Shown piece after piece: positions 1 through 9,100 of a DNA stretch of 59,804 nucleotides; position 1 is the first letter of the stretch, and each line of letters begins with the position of its first letter. The notes beneath the pieces were generated by a model that made no database searches, had not been told where the DNA came from, and was given only the letters and a program-made list of their open reading frames with translations. This DNA comes from Sedimentisphaerales bacterium (GTDB lineage Bacteria > Planctomycetota > Phycisphaerae > Sedimentisphaerales > Anaerobacaceae): NCBI GenBank assembly GCA_016927855.1, contig JAFGLV010000041.1:1-59804 (forward strand). Direction: 5' to 3'. Position numbers and translations under genes: made by a program.

Positions 1-726
1 CTTGCCGCCGCCGGAGAGCTTCTCTTTGCTGCTTCTCAGTGTTGATAAGTCGGTTCCGGTGCCCGAGCCGTGCTTGAAGAGCATCGCTTCGCTGGTGGCC
101 AACCGCATGATGTCTTCCATCGAGTCTTTGACCGACTGAATGAAGCAGGCCGACGCCTGCGGATACTCGTAGCTGTTCTGGCAAGGCACGGCGGTCTGCT
201 TCTCGGGGTCCCAGCGGAAGTTGTGCTTGCTGCCCGGGATGCCGTAGACGTCGAAGAGCCCGACGTTGAACCAGACAGGCGAGTTGAACGCGCCGTATTG
301 GTTGACGCAAAGCCAAGTCAGCTCGTGGTAGAACGTCTCGGCGTCCTCGTCGGTGGCGAAGTAGCCGTCCCTGCGGCCGCGGTCGGCAATCGTGCGGCAG
401 ACGCGATGAACGAGCTGCTTGACGGAGTGTTCGCGCTGGCCGGCCTCCGCGTCGCCGTAGAAGTACTTGCTGGCGACGACCTTGGTTGCCAGTTGGCTCC
501 ACGAGGCAGGAATCTCCAGGCTATCCTGCTCGAAGATCGCCTGTCCGCTGTCGCTGGAAATCTTGGCCGAACGCATCTCCCATTCGATCTCCTCGAAGGG
601 GTGCATGCCCGGTGTCGAAAAATAATGCTCGACCTTCATGCCTTCCGCTGTCTCGGTTTTGAGGGCCGTTTTCGCTCGCGCTCGCTCATCCTTGAAAGGG
701 TTCTCAGGGTCGAATTTATACGACAT
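1..726 (-). CDS. nrdJ: Vitamin B12-dependent (class II) ribonucleotide reductase, N-terminal 242 residues, runs off the window
   Basis: Adenosylcobalamin-dependent reductase that makes deoxyribonucleotides from ribonucleotides in the cytoplasm. Reading the minus strand from the ATG at 726 gives 242 codons without a stop to the window edge. Recognisable class II segments are SPVWFNVG (residues 149-156), ACFIQSV (193-199), DSMEDIM (201-207) and the glycine-rich GSGTGTDLSTLR (220-231). The start is supported by AGGGAGG seven bases upstream. Two candidate NrdR operators lie 29-75 bases upstream. The plus-strand reading of the same bases is a shadow. The catalytic cysteines further on lie outside the window. 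Family assignment is firm from sequence pattern alone. Confidence 0.9.
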   Translation of the reverse strand, partial: MSYKFDPENPFKDERARAKTALKTETAEGMKVEHYFSTPGMHPFEEIEWEMRSAKISSDSGQAIFEQDSLEIPASWSQLATKVVASKYFYGDAEAGQREHSVKQLVHRVCRTIADRGRRDGYFATDEDAETFYHELTWLCVNQYGAFNSPVWFNVGLFDVYGIPGSKHNFRWDPEKQTAVPCQNSYEYPQASACFIQSVKDSMEDIMRLATSEAMLFKHGSGTGTDLSTLRSSKEKLSGGGK

Positions 727-754
727 TTCGCGCCTCCCTGCGGAAAAACAGAGA

Positions 755-801
755 CCACTACATATAGTTAGAGCGGTCGGGGTCTGTTCCAGATATTGTT
801 G
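755..801. promoter_or_regulatory. Two candidate NrdR boxes upstream of nrdJ
   Basis: Box 1 (755-770, CCACTACATATAGTTA) matches the NrdR consensus acaCwAtATaTwGtgt at 12 of 16 positions. Box 2 (786-801, GTTCCAGATATTGTTG) is weaker and matches mainly in its right half. Their centres are exactly 31 bp apart, the three-helical-turn spacing known for cooperative NrdR binding. NrdR is the ATP/dATP-sensing repressor of ribonucleotide reductase genes. The sites are seen; regulation is inferred. Confidence 0.6.
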
Positions 802-960
802 AAAAACCCATGCAACAAGTATCGGCAAGTTACTGTCGGTCCGGTTAGCTGTAAAGAGCAAAAAAGCGGAAATCTAATATTTGCCGGCCCGGCGTTTCGC
901 TTAGTCCTTACAAGAGCGGAATCTACGGAGAGAGAAAATTTTTCGGCGGCGTGTTGTGTC

Positions 961-1599
961 TCACAGCGCAGTCGCTGCCAGCCACTGTTGCGCGATCCAG
1001 GCGTGCGCCCAGAGATAGGGATGGACGGTGTCCTGGGACCACCGCGCCGGTGGCACGTGCACTATCCGCTCGTCGAGATGCTGCTGCAGGGCAACCGGCA
1101 CCGCATCGTGCTTTTCTGCCAGCGTGCGTACCACGGCGCGATAAGACTCCAGGGCTTGACGAACCGGGTTGTGCGGGTCGTTGTCGAATAGAAACGGTTC
1201 TGCCAGGACGATTCGACAGTCACATTGCTGCCTGGCTTGCGAAAGTAACCGATCGTATGTTACTCCGTAGGCTTGGGGCGTGGAAGCCTTGCGGTTCGGC
1301 TCCATGACCGATCGCCAGATGTCGTTGATACCTATCAGCACGCTCAGGAGGTTGGGACGCAGCGCCAGACAGTCCCGCGGCCAGCGCGCCGCCATGTCTG
1401 CGACGGTATCACCACTGACACCGCGGTTGACAATATCCAGATCCAGGTGGGGATATTTCGCCAGTAGCGCATAGCCGACGAAGTGGACGTATCCAAAACC
1501 CAGCGGCTCGTACGCGCGCCGGTGCCGTTCGGCGTCGGTGATGCTGTCGCCAATGAACACGATCCTATCGTTGACGTTCAACTGGATCTGTGCGGGCAT
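961..1599 (-). CDS. SGNH/GDSL-family hydrolase
   Basis: A 212-residue esterase or lipase-like hydrolase. Block I is GDSIT with the nucleophile Ser19; block II is NRGVSGDT near residue 60; block III is GIND; block V has Asp190 and His193 in DTVHP. All four SGNH signature elements are present, so the enzyme should be active. There is no signal peptide, so it is probably cytoplasmic. Substrate cannot be read; relatives deacetylate sugars or hydrolyse lipids. It stands alone between nrdJ and a response regulator, all on the minus strand. The ribosome-binding site is weak (GAGAATC). Confidence 0.85.
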   Translation of the reverse strand: MPAQIQLNVNDRIVFIGDSITDAERHRRAYEPLGFGYVHFVGYALLAKYPHLDLDIVNRGVSGDTVADMAARWPRDCLALRPNLLSVLIGINDIWRSVMEPNRKASTPQAYGVTYDRLLSQARQQCDCRIVLAEPFLFDNDPHNPVRQALESYRAVVRTLAEKHDAVPVALQQHLDERIVHVPPARWSQDTVHPYLWAHAWIAQQWLAATAL

Positions 1600-1738
1600 C
1601 GGCAGATTCTCGCTGGGTTTGACGGTGTGAAGAGGCGACGTGTGGCCATGACTCTCGCCACGGCGGCCCCAGGATGGCGAAGCACGGTCTTATCGGCCCT
1701 GTGAGTGCTCACAGGGTCGTCATCCGGCGGTTTCACCC

Positions 1739-2155
1739 TCAACTGTGACGTCCGTTGAAGTCGGTGATCGCGGAGCTCAAGTACGTGCCGCCTGAGAAGA
1801 CAACTCTCACCGCTTTGACCAGCTCGGCAAAGTCATCGTCCTTGAGGATGTAGCCGGTCGCGCCGGCAGCGAACATCTTGCTGACGTAGGGCTTGCTGGC
1901 GTGCACGGACAGGCCCACGATTTTAACGGCCGGGTGTTCCTCGGTGATCCGTCGGGTCGCGCCGATCCCATCCAGACGCGGCATGGTGATGTCCATGATG
2001 ACCACATCCGGCGCCAGCTCGCCCGTCAGATCCACCGCGGAACTGCCATCCTCGGCTTCACCGACGATCTCGATATCCACTTCCTGCTGAAAGCTGCGGA
2101 TAAGCGCGTGCCTCACGGCGGCGTGGTCGTCTGCAATCAGAACGCGCAAGCTCAT
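1739..2155 (-). CDS. Receiver-only response regulator of NarL/FixJ type
   Basis: 138 residues covering just one receiver domain. The acidic pocket is at Asp9-Asp10, the phosphoacceptor is Asp55 in VIMDITMP, the switch Ser is in GLSVHA and the conserved Lys is in YILKDDD. The sequence is of the NarL/FixJ subclass (ADDHAAVR, MFAAGATGYILK), which normally carries a C-terminal LuxR-type helix-turn-helix. Here the protein stops just after the receiver, so it either works by protein contact or has lost its output domain. It resembles the receiver at the C-terminus of the large kinase encoded at 6148-13458. Confidence 0.88.
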   Translation of the reverse strand: MSLRVLIADDHAAVRHALIRSFQQEVDIEIVGEAEDGSSAVDLTGELAPDVVIMDITMPRLDGIGATRRITEEHPAVKIVGLSVHASKPYVSKMFAAGATGYILKDDDFAELVKAVRVVFSGGTYLSSAITDFNGRHS

Positions 2156-2633
2156 AAAGCTCCTACTCCCCTCGACTCACGCTCCTCCGGTCTGGCCCGT
2201 TGCACGTCGCAATATGATAAACTCTGTAGCTTCAATACCTTGCCTGGATGCCACCCCCAATGTATCTTCCCTTTGACCAATCTTAGCGGTTCTCTGGTAG
2301 AACACAAATCGAGGAAATTACTCAAACGGACCCCTGCCAATCGCCTGCTACCATGGACGTGACAATGTCCGCGCGACCCTGATGGCCCCTCGCAAGCCCT
2401 CCAACGAAGCTCCAAGGGACGTAGGGGGCAGAGAATCGCATGGCGCCGCCATCAAGTCAAGGCGTCAATCGTGCAAAAAGCAGAAAAAGGCATGAAAGCA
2501 CGTCATGTCATGTCGCCAACCCGGTTTCAGGTCGGTCGTTGTCGGCGTGGGCCGGATTTTAGGACTGGTCGGTGCGAGACGACCGGGTTACAATTCGGGT
2601 CCAAGACGCCGCTCTTGACAAGGAGACACTCCG
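2156..2633. other. Intergenic region of 478 bp between divergent signalling genes
   Basis: No convincing gene, RNA or strong promoter was seen. Open frames here are short, arginine-rich and typical of GC-rich shadows. AAGGAGA at about 2620 is the ribosome-binding site of the following CheB/CheR gene. Regulatory sites for both divergent genes presumably lie here but none matches a known consensus well. Confidence 0.5.
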
Positions 2634-5225
2634 ATGACCGACGCCAAGCGCACCACGAAGACGGAGCCTGCCAAGGCCAAGCCGGCGCCGAAGGCCCGCT
2701 CGGGGGCCGCGAAAACCGGGCCGCCTGTGGGGATCGACGGGAAGAGATTCCCCATCGTCGGCATTGGCGCCTCGGCCGGCGGGCTGGACGCGGTCCAGCA
2801 ACTGCGCAAGCACCTGCCCGCCCAGACGGGAATGGCCTTTGTCCTTGTCCAGCACCTCGACCCGACCCACGAGAGCGCCCTGACCTCGATCCTGGCACGC
2901 GCGACGGATGTGCCGGTCGGCGAAGTCAAGCACGACACGCCGGTGGAAGCCGAGGAAGGGGTGCCGGCCGAAGAAGACGCCTTCGACAAGGTCCTGGGCC
3001 TGCTGAGGCAGCAGACGAACGTGGATTTCACGCACTACAAGCACGCGACGCTGCGCCGGCGCATCCACCGTCGGATGGTGTTGCACAAGCACCAGACCTT
3101 GAAGGACTACGTTGAGTATTTGCACAAGCATCCGGCAGAGATCAAAGAGCTATACAATGACATCCTGATCCACGTGACCGGTTTCTTCCGCGACGCCGCG
3201 ATGTTCCGTGTCCTCAAATCGCGCGTCTTCCCACGGCTGGTCAAAGGCCGGCCTCCCGAGGAAACCCTACGGCTGTGGGTGCCGGGCTGCTCGACGGGAG
3301 AAGAAGTGTATTCGCTGGCGATCGCGCTGCTGGAGTTCCTCAGCGACCGCAAGCTTCACCACACCGTGCAGATTTTCGGCACTGACATCAGCGACACGGC
3401 GCTGGAGAGGGCCCGCGCCGGGCTGTACCCCGACAGCATCAAAGGGGACGTCTCCTCCGAGCGGCTGCGGCGGTTCTTCGTCAAGACCGAGCAAGGCTTT
3501 CGGATCAATGAGTCGGTACGCGAGATGTGCATCTTCGCGCGCCAGAACGTCGCGGTGGCCCCGCCTTTCTCGAACCTGGACCTGATCAGTTGCCGCAACG
3601 TGCTGATTTACCTGGGCGCGGTGCTCCAGCGCAAGGTCATGCCGCTATTTCACTACGCGCTGCGTCCGGACGGTTTCCTGGTGCTGGGCGCGTCGGAAAC
3701 TGTCGGCGGGTTCGGCGACTTGTTCGAGCTGTTGGACCGGAAGTCGAAGGTTTACGTGAAGAAGGCGGTGCAGGGGCGTCCGGTGGTGTCGTTCGGCCGC
3801 GGGATTTCCCTGCCGTATGAGATCCCCGACCACGGTGGCGAGACGCGCGCGCCGACGTCGCCCAGCATGATCGACATCCAGAAGCAAGCCGATCGCGTCC
3901 TCCTGGCCCACTACAGTCCCGCTGGCGTCATCATCAACAAGCACATGGAGGTTCTCCAGTTCCGCGGCAAGACCGGCGCCTACCTGGAGCACGCGCACGG
4001 CGAAGCCAGTCTGCACCTGCTCAAAATGGCGCGCGAAGGGCTGGTACTGGACCTGCGCACCGCGATCACCAAAGCGGTCGAAACCGCCGGATGCGCCCGC
4101 CAGGAAGGGGTCCACGTTCGACAAAACGGCGGGGTGCTTCAAGTCAACCTCGAGGTTATGCCGTTCACGGTGCCGCCGTCACAAGAGCAATTCTACATGG
4201 TCCTCTTCGAGCCGGTCGCGGCGCCGAGCCTGGCGCCGGAGCCGACGAAGAAGGCCGGCAAGCAGGCGGCCGCGCGCCAGTCCGCTCAGGAGCGGGAGCT
4301 GGCGCGAGTCCGCGAGGAGCTCGCCGCGACCCGCGAGCCGCTCCAGGCGACCATCGAGGAACAGGAAGCGACCAACGAGGAACTGCGCTCGGCCGATGAA
4401 GAGATCATGTCCAGCAACGAGGAGCTCCAGAGCACCAACGAAGAGCTGGCCACGCTCAACGACGAGCTGGAGAGCCGCAACAACGATCTCGCGCACGTCA
4501 ACAACGACCTGCACGACCTCTTAGCCAGCGTGAACATCGCGGTGGTGATGGTCGGCGCCGACCTGCGGATCCGTCGCTTCACGAGCATGGCCGAGCAGGT
4601 GCTCAACCTGATTCCGGCCGATGTCGGCCGGCCGATCACCGACATCAACCTGCCGATTGAGCGGCCGCGGCTATCCGAGACGATCGCCGAGGTCATCGAC
4701 GGACCGACGACCAGTGAGGTGGACGTCAAATCCAAGAAGGGCAAGTGGTGGTCGGTGTGCATCCGTCCTTACAAAACAACCGATCACAAGATCGACGGCG
4801 CCGTCATTGCGCTGCTGGACATCGACGCGCTGAAGCGCGGGACGCAGCAGGTCTTCGAGGACCGCCACTTTGCCGAGGCGCTGTTCAACACCGCCCGCGA
4901 ACCGCTGCTGGCGCTGGATGCGAAACTGGTCGTTCAGTTCGCCAACCCGATCTTCTTTCGCACCTTTCGCGTCAGCGCCGGCCAGACGCTCGGCCGGCGG
5001 CTCTACGACCTGGGCAACGGCCAGTGGAACATCCCCAAGCTGCGCACACTGCTGGAAGAGGTTCTCGCGCAGAACAGCAGCTTCGAGGGCTTCGAGGTCG
5101 AACACGATTTCCCCGACCTGGGCCGCAAGAAGATGCTGCTCAATGCGCGCCGCCCGCTCCACAGCGACGACGACTACGAGCCGATCCTGCTGGCGATCGA
5201 AGATGTAACTCCCCCGACATCGTGA
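2634..5225 (+). CDS. CheB/CheR fusion protein with PAS domains; CheB domain truncated
   Basis: 863 residues. Residues 40-108 start a CheB methylesterase domain (GIGASAGG with Ser48, VQHLDPTHES with His74). The text then jumps straight to the start of the CheR domain at about 113, so about 100 residues are absent, including the catalytic Asp region (usually xGxxxDG). CheR is complete: LRRRI near 140, the SAM-binding VPGCSTGEEVYSL at 216-228 and SCRNVLIYL near 318. A PAS-like region follows (about 390-510), then a long coiled coil rich in NEEL/STNEEL repeats (about 555-630), and two PAS domains (about 630-740 and 745-860). There is no kinase domain. Start is set by AAGGAGA upstream. It probably methylates a receptor or acts as a scaffold for the neighbouring kinase. 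Methylesterase activity is doubtful. Confidence 0.88.
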   Translation: MTDAKRTTKTEPAKAKPAPKARSGAAKTGPPVGIDGKRFPIVGIGASAGGLDAVQQLRKHLPAQTGMAFVLVQHLDPTHESALTSILARATDVPVGEVKHDTPVEAEEGVPAEEDAFDKVLGLLRQQTNVDFTHYKHATLRRRIHRRMVLHKHQTLKDYVEYLHKHPAEIKELYNDILIHVTGFFRDAAMFRVLKSRVFPRLVKGRPPEETLRLWVPGCSTGEEVYSLAIALLEFLSDRKLHHTVQIFGTDISDTALERARAGLYPDSIKGDVSSERLRRFFVKTEQGFRINESVREMCIFARQNVAVAPPFSNLDLISCRNVLIYLGAVLQRKVMPLFHYALRPDGFLVLGASETVGGFGDLFELLDRKSKVYVKKAVQGRPVVSFGRGISLPYEIPDHGGETRAPTSPSMIDIQKQADRVLLAHYSPAGVIINKHMEVLQFRGKTGAYLEHAHGEASLHLLKMAREGLVLDLRTAITKAVETAGCARQEGVHVRQNGGVLQVNLEVMPFTVPPSQEQFYMVLFEPVAAPSLAPEPTKKAGKQAAARQSAQERELARVREELAATREPLQATIEEQEATNEELRSADEEIMSSNEELQSTNEELATLNDELESRNNDLAHVNNDLHDLLASVNIAVVMVGADLRIRRFTSMAEQVLNLIPADVGRPITDINLPIERPRLSETIAEVIDGPTTSEVDVKSKKGKWWSVCIRPYKTTDHKIDGAVIALLDIDALKRGTQQVFEDRHFAEALFNTAREPLLALDAKLVVQFANPIFFRTFRVSAGQTLGRRLYDLGNGQWNIPKLRTLLEEVLAQNSSFEGFEVEHDFPDLGRKKMLLNARRPLHSDDDYEPILLAIEDVTPPTS

Positions 5226-5234
5226 CGATGTCGG

Positions 5235-5301
5235 TGAAATACGAAGCACGAAATCCGAAATATGAAACAAATACAAATGACTGAAATCCGAAATTCAAAA
5301 C
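5235..5301. repeat. CGAAATCCGAAAT word-type intergenic repeat
   Basis: AT-rich run built from variations on CGAAATCCGAAAT and AAACAAATACAAAT, directly after the CheB/CheR stop codon. It does not resemble its GC-rich surroundings and belongs with other word-like repeats in this window (5501, 18266, 21229, 40552, 52058). Confidence 0.7.
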
Positions 5302-5343
5302 GCACCGCCGGGCGCTCGGTGACCTGCCGATGAACCATGACTT

Positions 5344-5455
5344 TGTCATTCCGACCAAGGGCGCAGCCCGCGCGGAGGAATCTGGCCGGGGACAAGGTGG
5401 AGGTTCCATTCGCAGCCAGATGTCTCGATTCCGCTTCGCTCCACTCGACATGACA
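5344..5455. repeat. TGTCATTCC...GACATGACA imperfect inverted element
   Basis: The element begins TGTCATTCCGA and ends TCGACATGACA, with GGAATCTGGC and GCCAGATGTC facing each other inside. It resembles the dispersed, probably non-autonomous hairpin elements seen in many bacterial genomes, recalled rather than searched. With the repeats at 5235 and 5501 it fills the 329-bp gap before the MEDS gene. A fragment (GGAATGACA) is also seen near 23611. Confidence 0.6.
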
Positions 5456-5500
5456 CACGCGCGGCCTTCGCTGTCTACACAGTGCACCCGGTGCTTGTTG

Positions 5501-5530
5501 CTTCAAACTTGAAACTTCAAACTTGAAACT
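5501..5530. repeat. CTTCAAACTTGAAA word repeat
   Basis: Alternating CTTCAAACTTGAAACTTC words, self-complementary, just upstream of the MEDS gene. The same words occur at 21267-21300 at the start of the hydrogenase protease gene. Confidence 0.7.
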
Positions 5531-5554
5531 CCCTGGATTGATTGGAGGCTCAGA

Positions 5555-6160
5555 ATGAAACCGGATTCGAGCAAGCGACAATCTGGTATCGCGTTGATCG
5601 GAGACGTGCCCTGGGGGACGCACTTCTGCCAGTTCTATCGCACGAAGGAGGACCTGCTCGAGATGCTGGTGCCGTACTTCGCCGCTGGCCTGGCGAACAA
5701 CGAGTACTGCATGTGGGTTACGTCCCAGCCGGTCAGCGTCGAGGACGCCACCGAGGCGATGCGGCAAGCGGTGCCTGGCTTCGACGCGTACGTCAGGAAA
5801 GGGCAGATCGACATCCTCCGCTACGACCAGTGGTACACCCTGGGCGGCCGCTTCGATGAGAAGCGCGTGCTCGACGGCTGGGTCAGCCGGCTCGACGGCG
5901 CGTTGAAGCAGGGGTTTGCCGGCCTGCGGTTGACCGGCAATACCTTCTGGATCGAGGACAAGGACTGGCAGGCGTTCAAGGACTACGAAGCGGCGGTGGA
6001 CAGCGTCCTGGGCAACTACAGGATGCTCGCGATGTGCACATACTCGCTGGAAAAGTGCGGCGTCCGCGAGATCATGGACGTCGTCGAGAATCACGAGTTC
6101 GCGCTGGCACTGAGCCAAGGCCAGTGGCAAGTGGTGGAAAGAAAGCGATGGTTGGCATAG
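5555..6160 (+). CDS. Solitary MEDS-domain sensory protein
   Basis: 201 residues consisting of one MEDS (DcmR-type sensory) domain. The start WGTHFCQFYRTKEDLLEMLV and NNEYCMWVTS are typical, and the same text recurs at the N-terminus of the kinase that follows. MEDS domains are thought to bind small ligands, first noticed in methylotrophs and methanogens. There is no output domain, so it probably works with the next gene. Its stop codon at 6158-6160 lies inside the next reading frame, so the two are translationally coupled. GGAGG at 5545 fixes the start. Confidence 0.85.
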   Translation: MKPDSSKRQSGIALIGDVPWGTHFCQFYRTKEDLLEMLVPYFAAGLANNEYCMWVTSQPVSVEDATEAMRQAVPGFDAYVRKGQIDILRYDQWYTLGGRFDEKRVLDGWVSRLDGALKQGFAGLRLTGNTFWIEDKDWQAFKDYEAAVDSVLGNYRMLAMCTYSLEKCGVREIMDVVENHEFALALSQGQWQVVERKRWLA

Positions 6161-9100
6161 ACATGCACAAAAGGAGGGCAGGCCTGGCCGCTCTCGATCA
6201 TCTGACCTGGGGCACGCACTTCGGCCTGTTCTACCAGACGAAGGAGGACCTGTTCGAGGCTCTCGTTCCCTACCTGAAGGAGGGCCTGGAGAGCAACGAG
6301 TACTGCGTCTGGGTAGTGTCTTCTCCGTTGAACGTTGCTAGCGCCCGCAAGGCACTGAAAGCGGGAGTGCGGAATCTCGACGCGTACACGGCAAAGAGGC
6401 AGATTCGGATTGTCACTGCGGGGCAGTGGCAGCGCGACGGTCAAAGCGCCGAAGCGTCCGTGGCCGCCCACGTTAACCTGGCTTATACGCGCGGGTTCGA
6501 TGGGCTGAGGCTGGCCGGGCAGGCGCTGCCTGAGAAGGAAGGCAGCAAACGGTACGTCTGTCCCGGCGCCGAGGCGGTCAATCGGGACAACGCCATCGCC
6601 GCCTTTGCCTATCCGCGCGAGCAGTTCGACGCCGCCAGCCTGATGGACGCAGTCAAGAAGCACCACCTGGCCCTGGTGCGTAATGCCGGCAAGTGGGAGC
6701 CGATCGAGAGCTCCGAAGCGCACGTCGTCGAGGACGCGCTGCAAAGGGCCGAGCAGAAATTGCACTCGGTGTTTAGCAACATGTCCGAGGGCTTCGCCTA
6801 CCATCGAATCGTCCTGAACGCCAAAGGCAAGCCTTGCGACTACGTCTTTCTCGAAATCAACGACGCCTTCGAGCAACTCAGCGGGCTGAGGGCCGGCAGA
6901 GTCATCGGCAAGAAGGTTACCGCCATTCTGCCCGGCATCGAAAAGGACCCTGCGAACTGGGTCGGCAAGTACGGTCAGGTGGCGCTGACCGGAAAGCCGA
7001 TGCGATTCGAGGCCTATTCCCAGGCGCTCAAGCGCTGGTTCGAGGTCTCCGCGTTCTGTCCTCACAAGGGCTTCTTCGTCACGATGTTCAGCGACGTGAC
7101 CGCGCGGCGCGAAGCGTTCGAGCAGCTAAGGGCGCTGAATGACGAACTGTCCGCCTCCAACGAGGAGTTGCGCGTTGAGACCGAAGCGCGAGCGCAGCTC
7201 GAGGAGGAGCTGCGCGCCGCCAACGAGGAGCTGAAAACGGCCAACGACGAATTGCGGGCCCGGATGGACGAGCTCGAGCGAACCGAGCACGCCCGGCGTG
7301 TCACGGCGCTGTTCCCCGATCAGAACCCGTCGCCTGTCCTGCGGGTGATGTACGACGGCGCGCTGGCGTTCGCCAACGCCGCGAGCAGGCGCTTGTTGCG
7401 CTCGTGGCGCCTCAAAGTGAGCGGCGCGGTTCCCGATGACGTCCGCCGGGCGGTTAAAGCGGCGCTGGACCGCCAGCGCGTGGGTGAGATTGAGGTCGCC
7501 TGCGGCCGCACGACCTACGCCTTCTCCGTTGCACCTATTCCCGTCGAAGGCTACGCGAACCTGTACGGCTACGACGTCACCGACCGCAAGCAGGCCGAAC
7601 AGGCGCTGCGCGAGAGCGAGCAGCGGCTCCGCCTGGCGCTCGACGCGGCCTATATCATTTCGTTCGAGTGGGACATCCGGCGCAACGAGGTGCGTCGCTT
7701 CGTCTCCACCGAGCCGGCGCTGGCGCGCACCGCCAAGGGAAAGCCCGACACGTTCGAGCAGGTCCTGGATGTGGTGCATCCGGAGGACCGCGAGCGCTTC
7801 GGCGCCAACGTTCGAGCGGCGCTGGAACGCAAGGACGGCGAGTATGAAAACGAGTTTCGCGTCACACGACCCGATGGGAAGATCGCCTGGCTCTACGAGC
7901 GCGGACGCGTCGAACGTGACGCACGAGGGCAGCCGGTCCGCCTGATCGGACTGTCCCAGGAGATCACCGCACGCAAGCAGGCTCAGGAAAAAGAGCGGAA
8001 AGAACTCCACGAAACCGCGCTGGCCAACCGCATCCTGCGCGTGTTTACCGAGCAGGAGGGTGACGAGTTGTTCGACTCGGTGCTGAAGATCGTTCAGGAG
8101 GGTCTGTCCAGCCGGCACGGCATCTTCGGATACATCCCCGAGTCCGGTCACCTGGTCTGTCCGAGCCTGTCGAAGATGCTCGACGCCTGCGAGGTCGAAG
8201 GCAAGTGTATCCATTATCCACCCGAGAAGTGGAAAGGGCTCTGGGCGCGGGCGCTGAGGGAAAAGTGCTCCTTCTATACCAACGAGGCGCCGCCGGTCCC
8301 GGAGGGCCATCCGATCATCCACAGCAACCTGGCGACCCCCATCCTGTTTCACGGCGAAGCCATTGGCCTGCTGAACCTCGCCAACAAGGACGGCGGCTAC
8401 ACCGAGCAGGACCGCGAAACACTCGACGGCATCGCCGCACGCATCGCGCCCGTGCTGTACGCCTGGATCCAGCGCAAGCTGCGCGCGGACGAACGTGCGG
8501 CGGCGGAAGAGGCGCTGCGCGGGGCTCTCGCCAAGGCCGAGGCCGGCGATCGAATGCTCACCGCGCTGATGGAGTATGTGCCCGAGGGGATTACGATCGC
8601 CGATGCCGACCTGAACCTGCAATACGTCAGCCGCCACGGTCAGGAGTTGCTGGGCGGCGCCCACGCCGGCAAGAGCGCCGCAGAAGTGGCGGCGCAATGG
8701 ACCGTATGCTCGCCGGACGGCGAGACACCGATGGCTATTGAGGATTTGCCGTTGGTGCGCGCCTTTCATCGGGGCGAGACGGTTACTGACGTCGAGCTGG
8801 TCCAGGTCAACGCGCGCGGCCAGAAGTTGCCTCTGTTGTGCAACGCCGGGCCGATCCGCGACGCCGAAGACTGCGTCGTCGGCGCCATCGTCGCCTGGCG
8901 CGACATCACCGAGCGCAAACGCGCCGAGGAGGCGCTGCGCGAGAGTGAGTCGCGCGTTCGGCGTAAGCTCCAGAGCGTCCTCGATCCCGAGGGTGACCTG
9001 GGCATGCTTGAGCTGGCAGATCTGATCGACGCGCCGGCGCTGCAGAAGCTGATGGACGAATTCTACGCGGTCGCGCAGATTCCCATGAGCATCATGGACG

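Noticed and set aside
727..960. Cobalamin riboswitch upstream of the B12-dependent reductase
   Set aside because: No B12 box or recognisable core was found; the NrdR-like boxes are the better explanation for control.
5235..5530. CRISPR array before the MEDS gene
   Set aside because: Repeats are irregular words without fixed spacers, and no cas gene is in the window.
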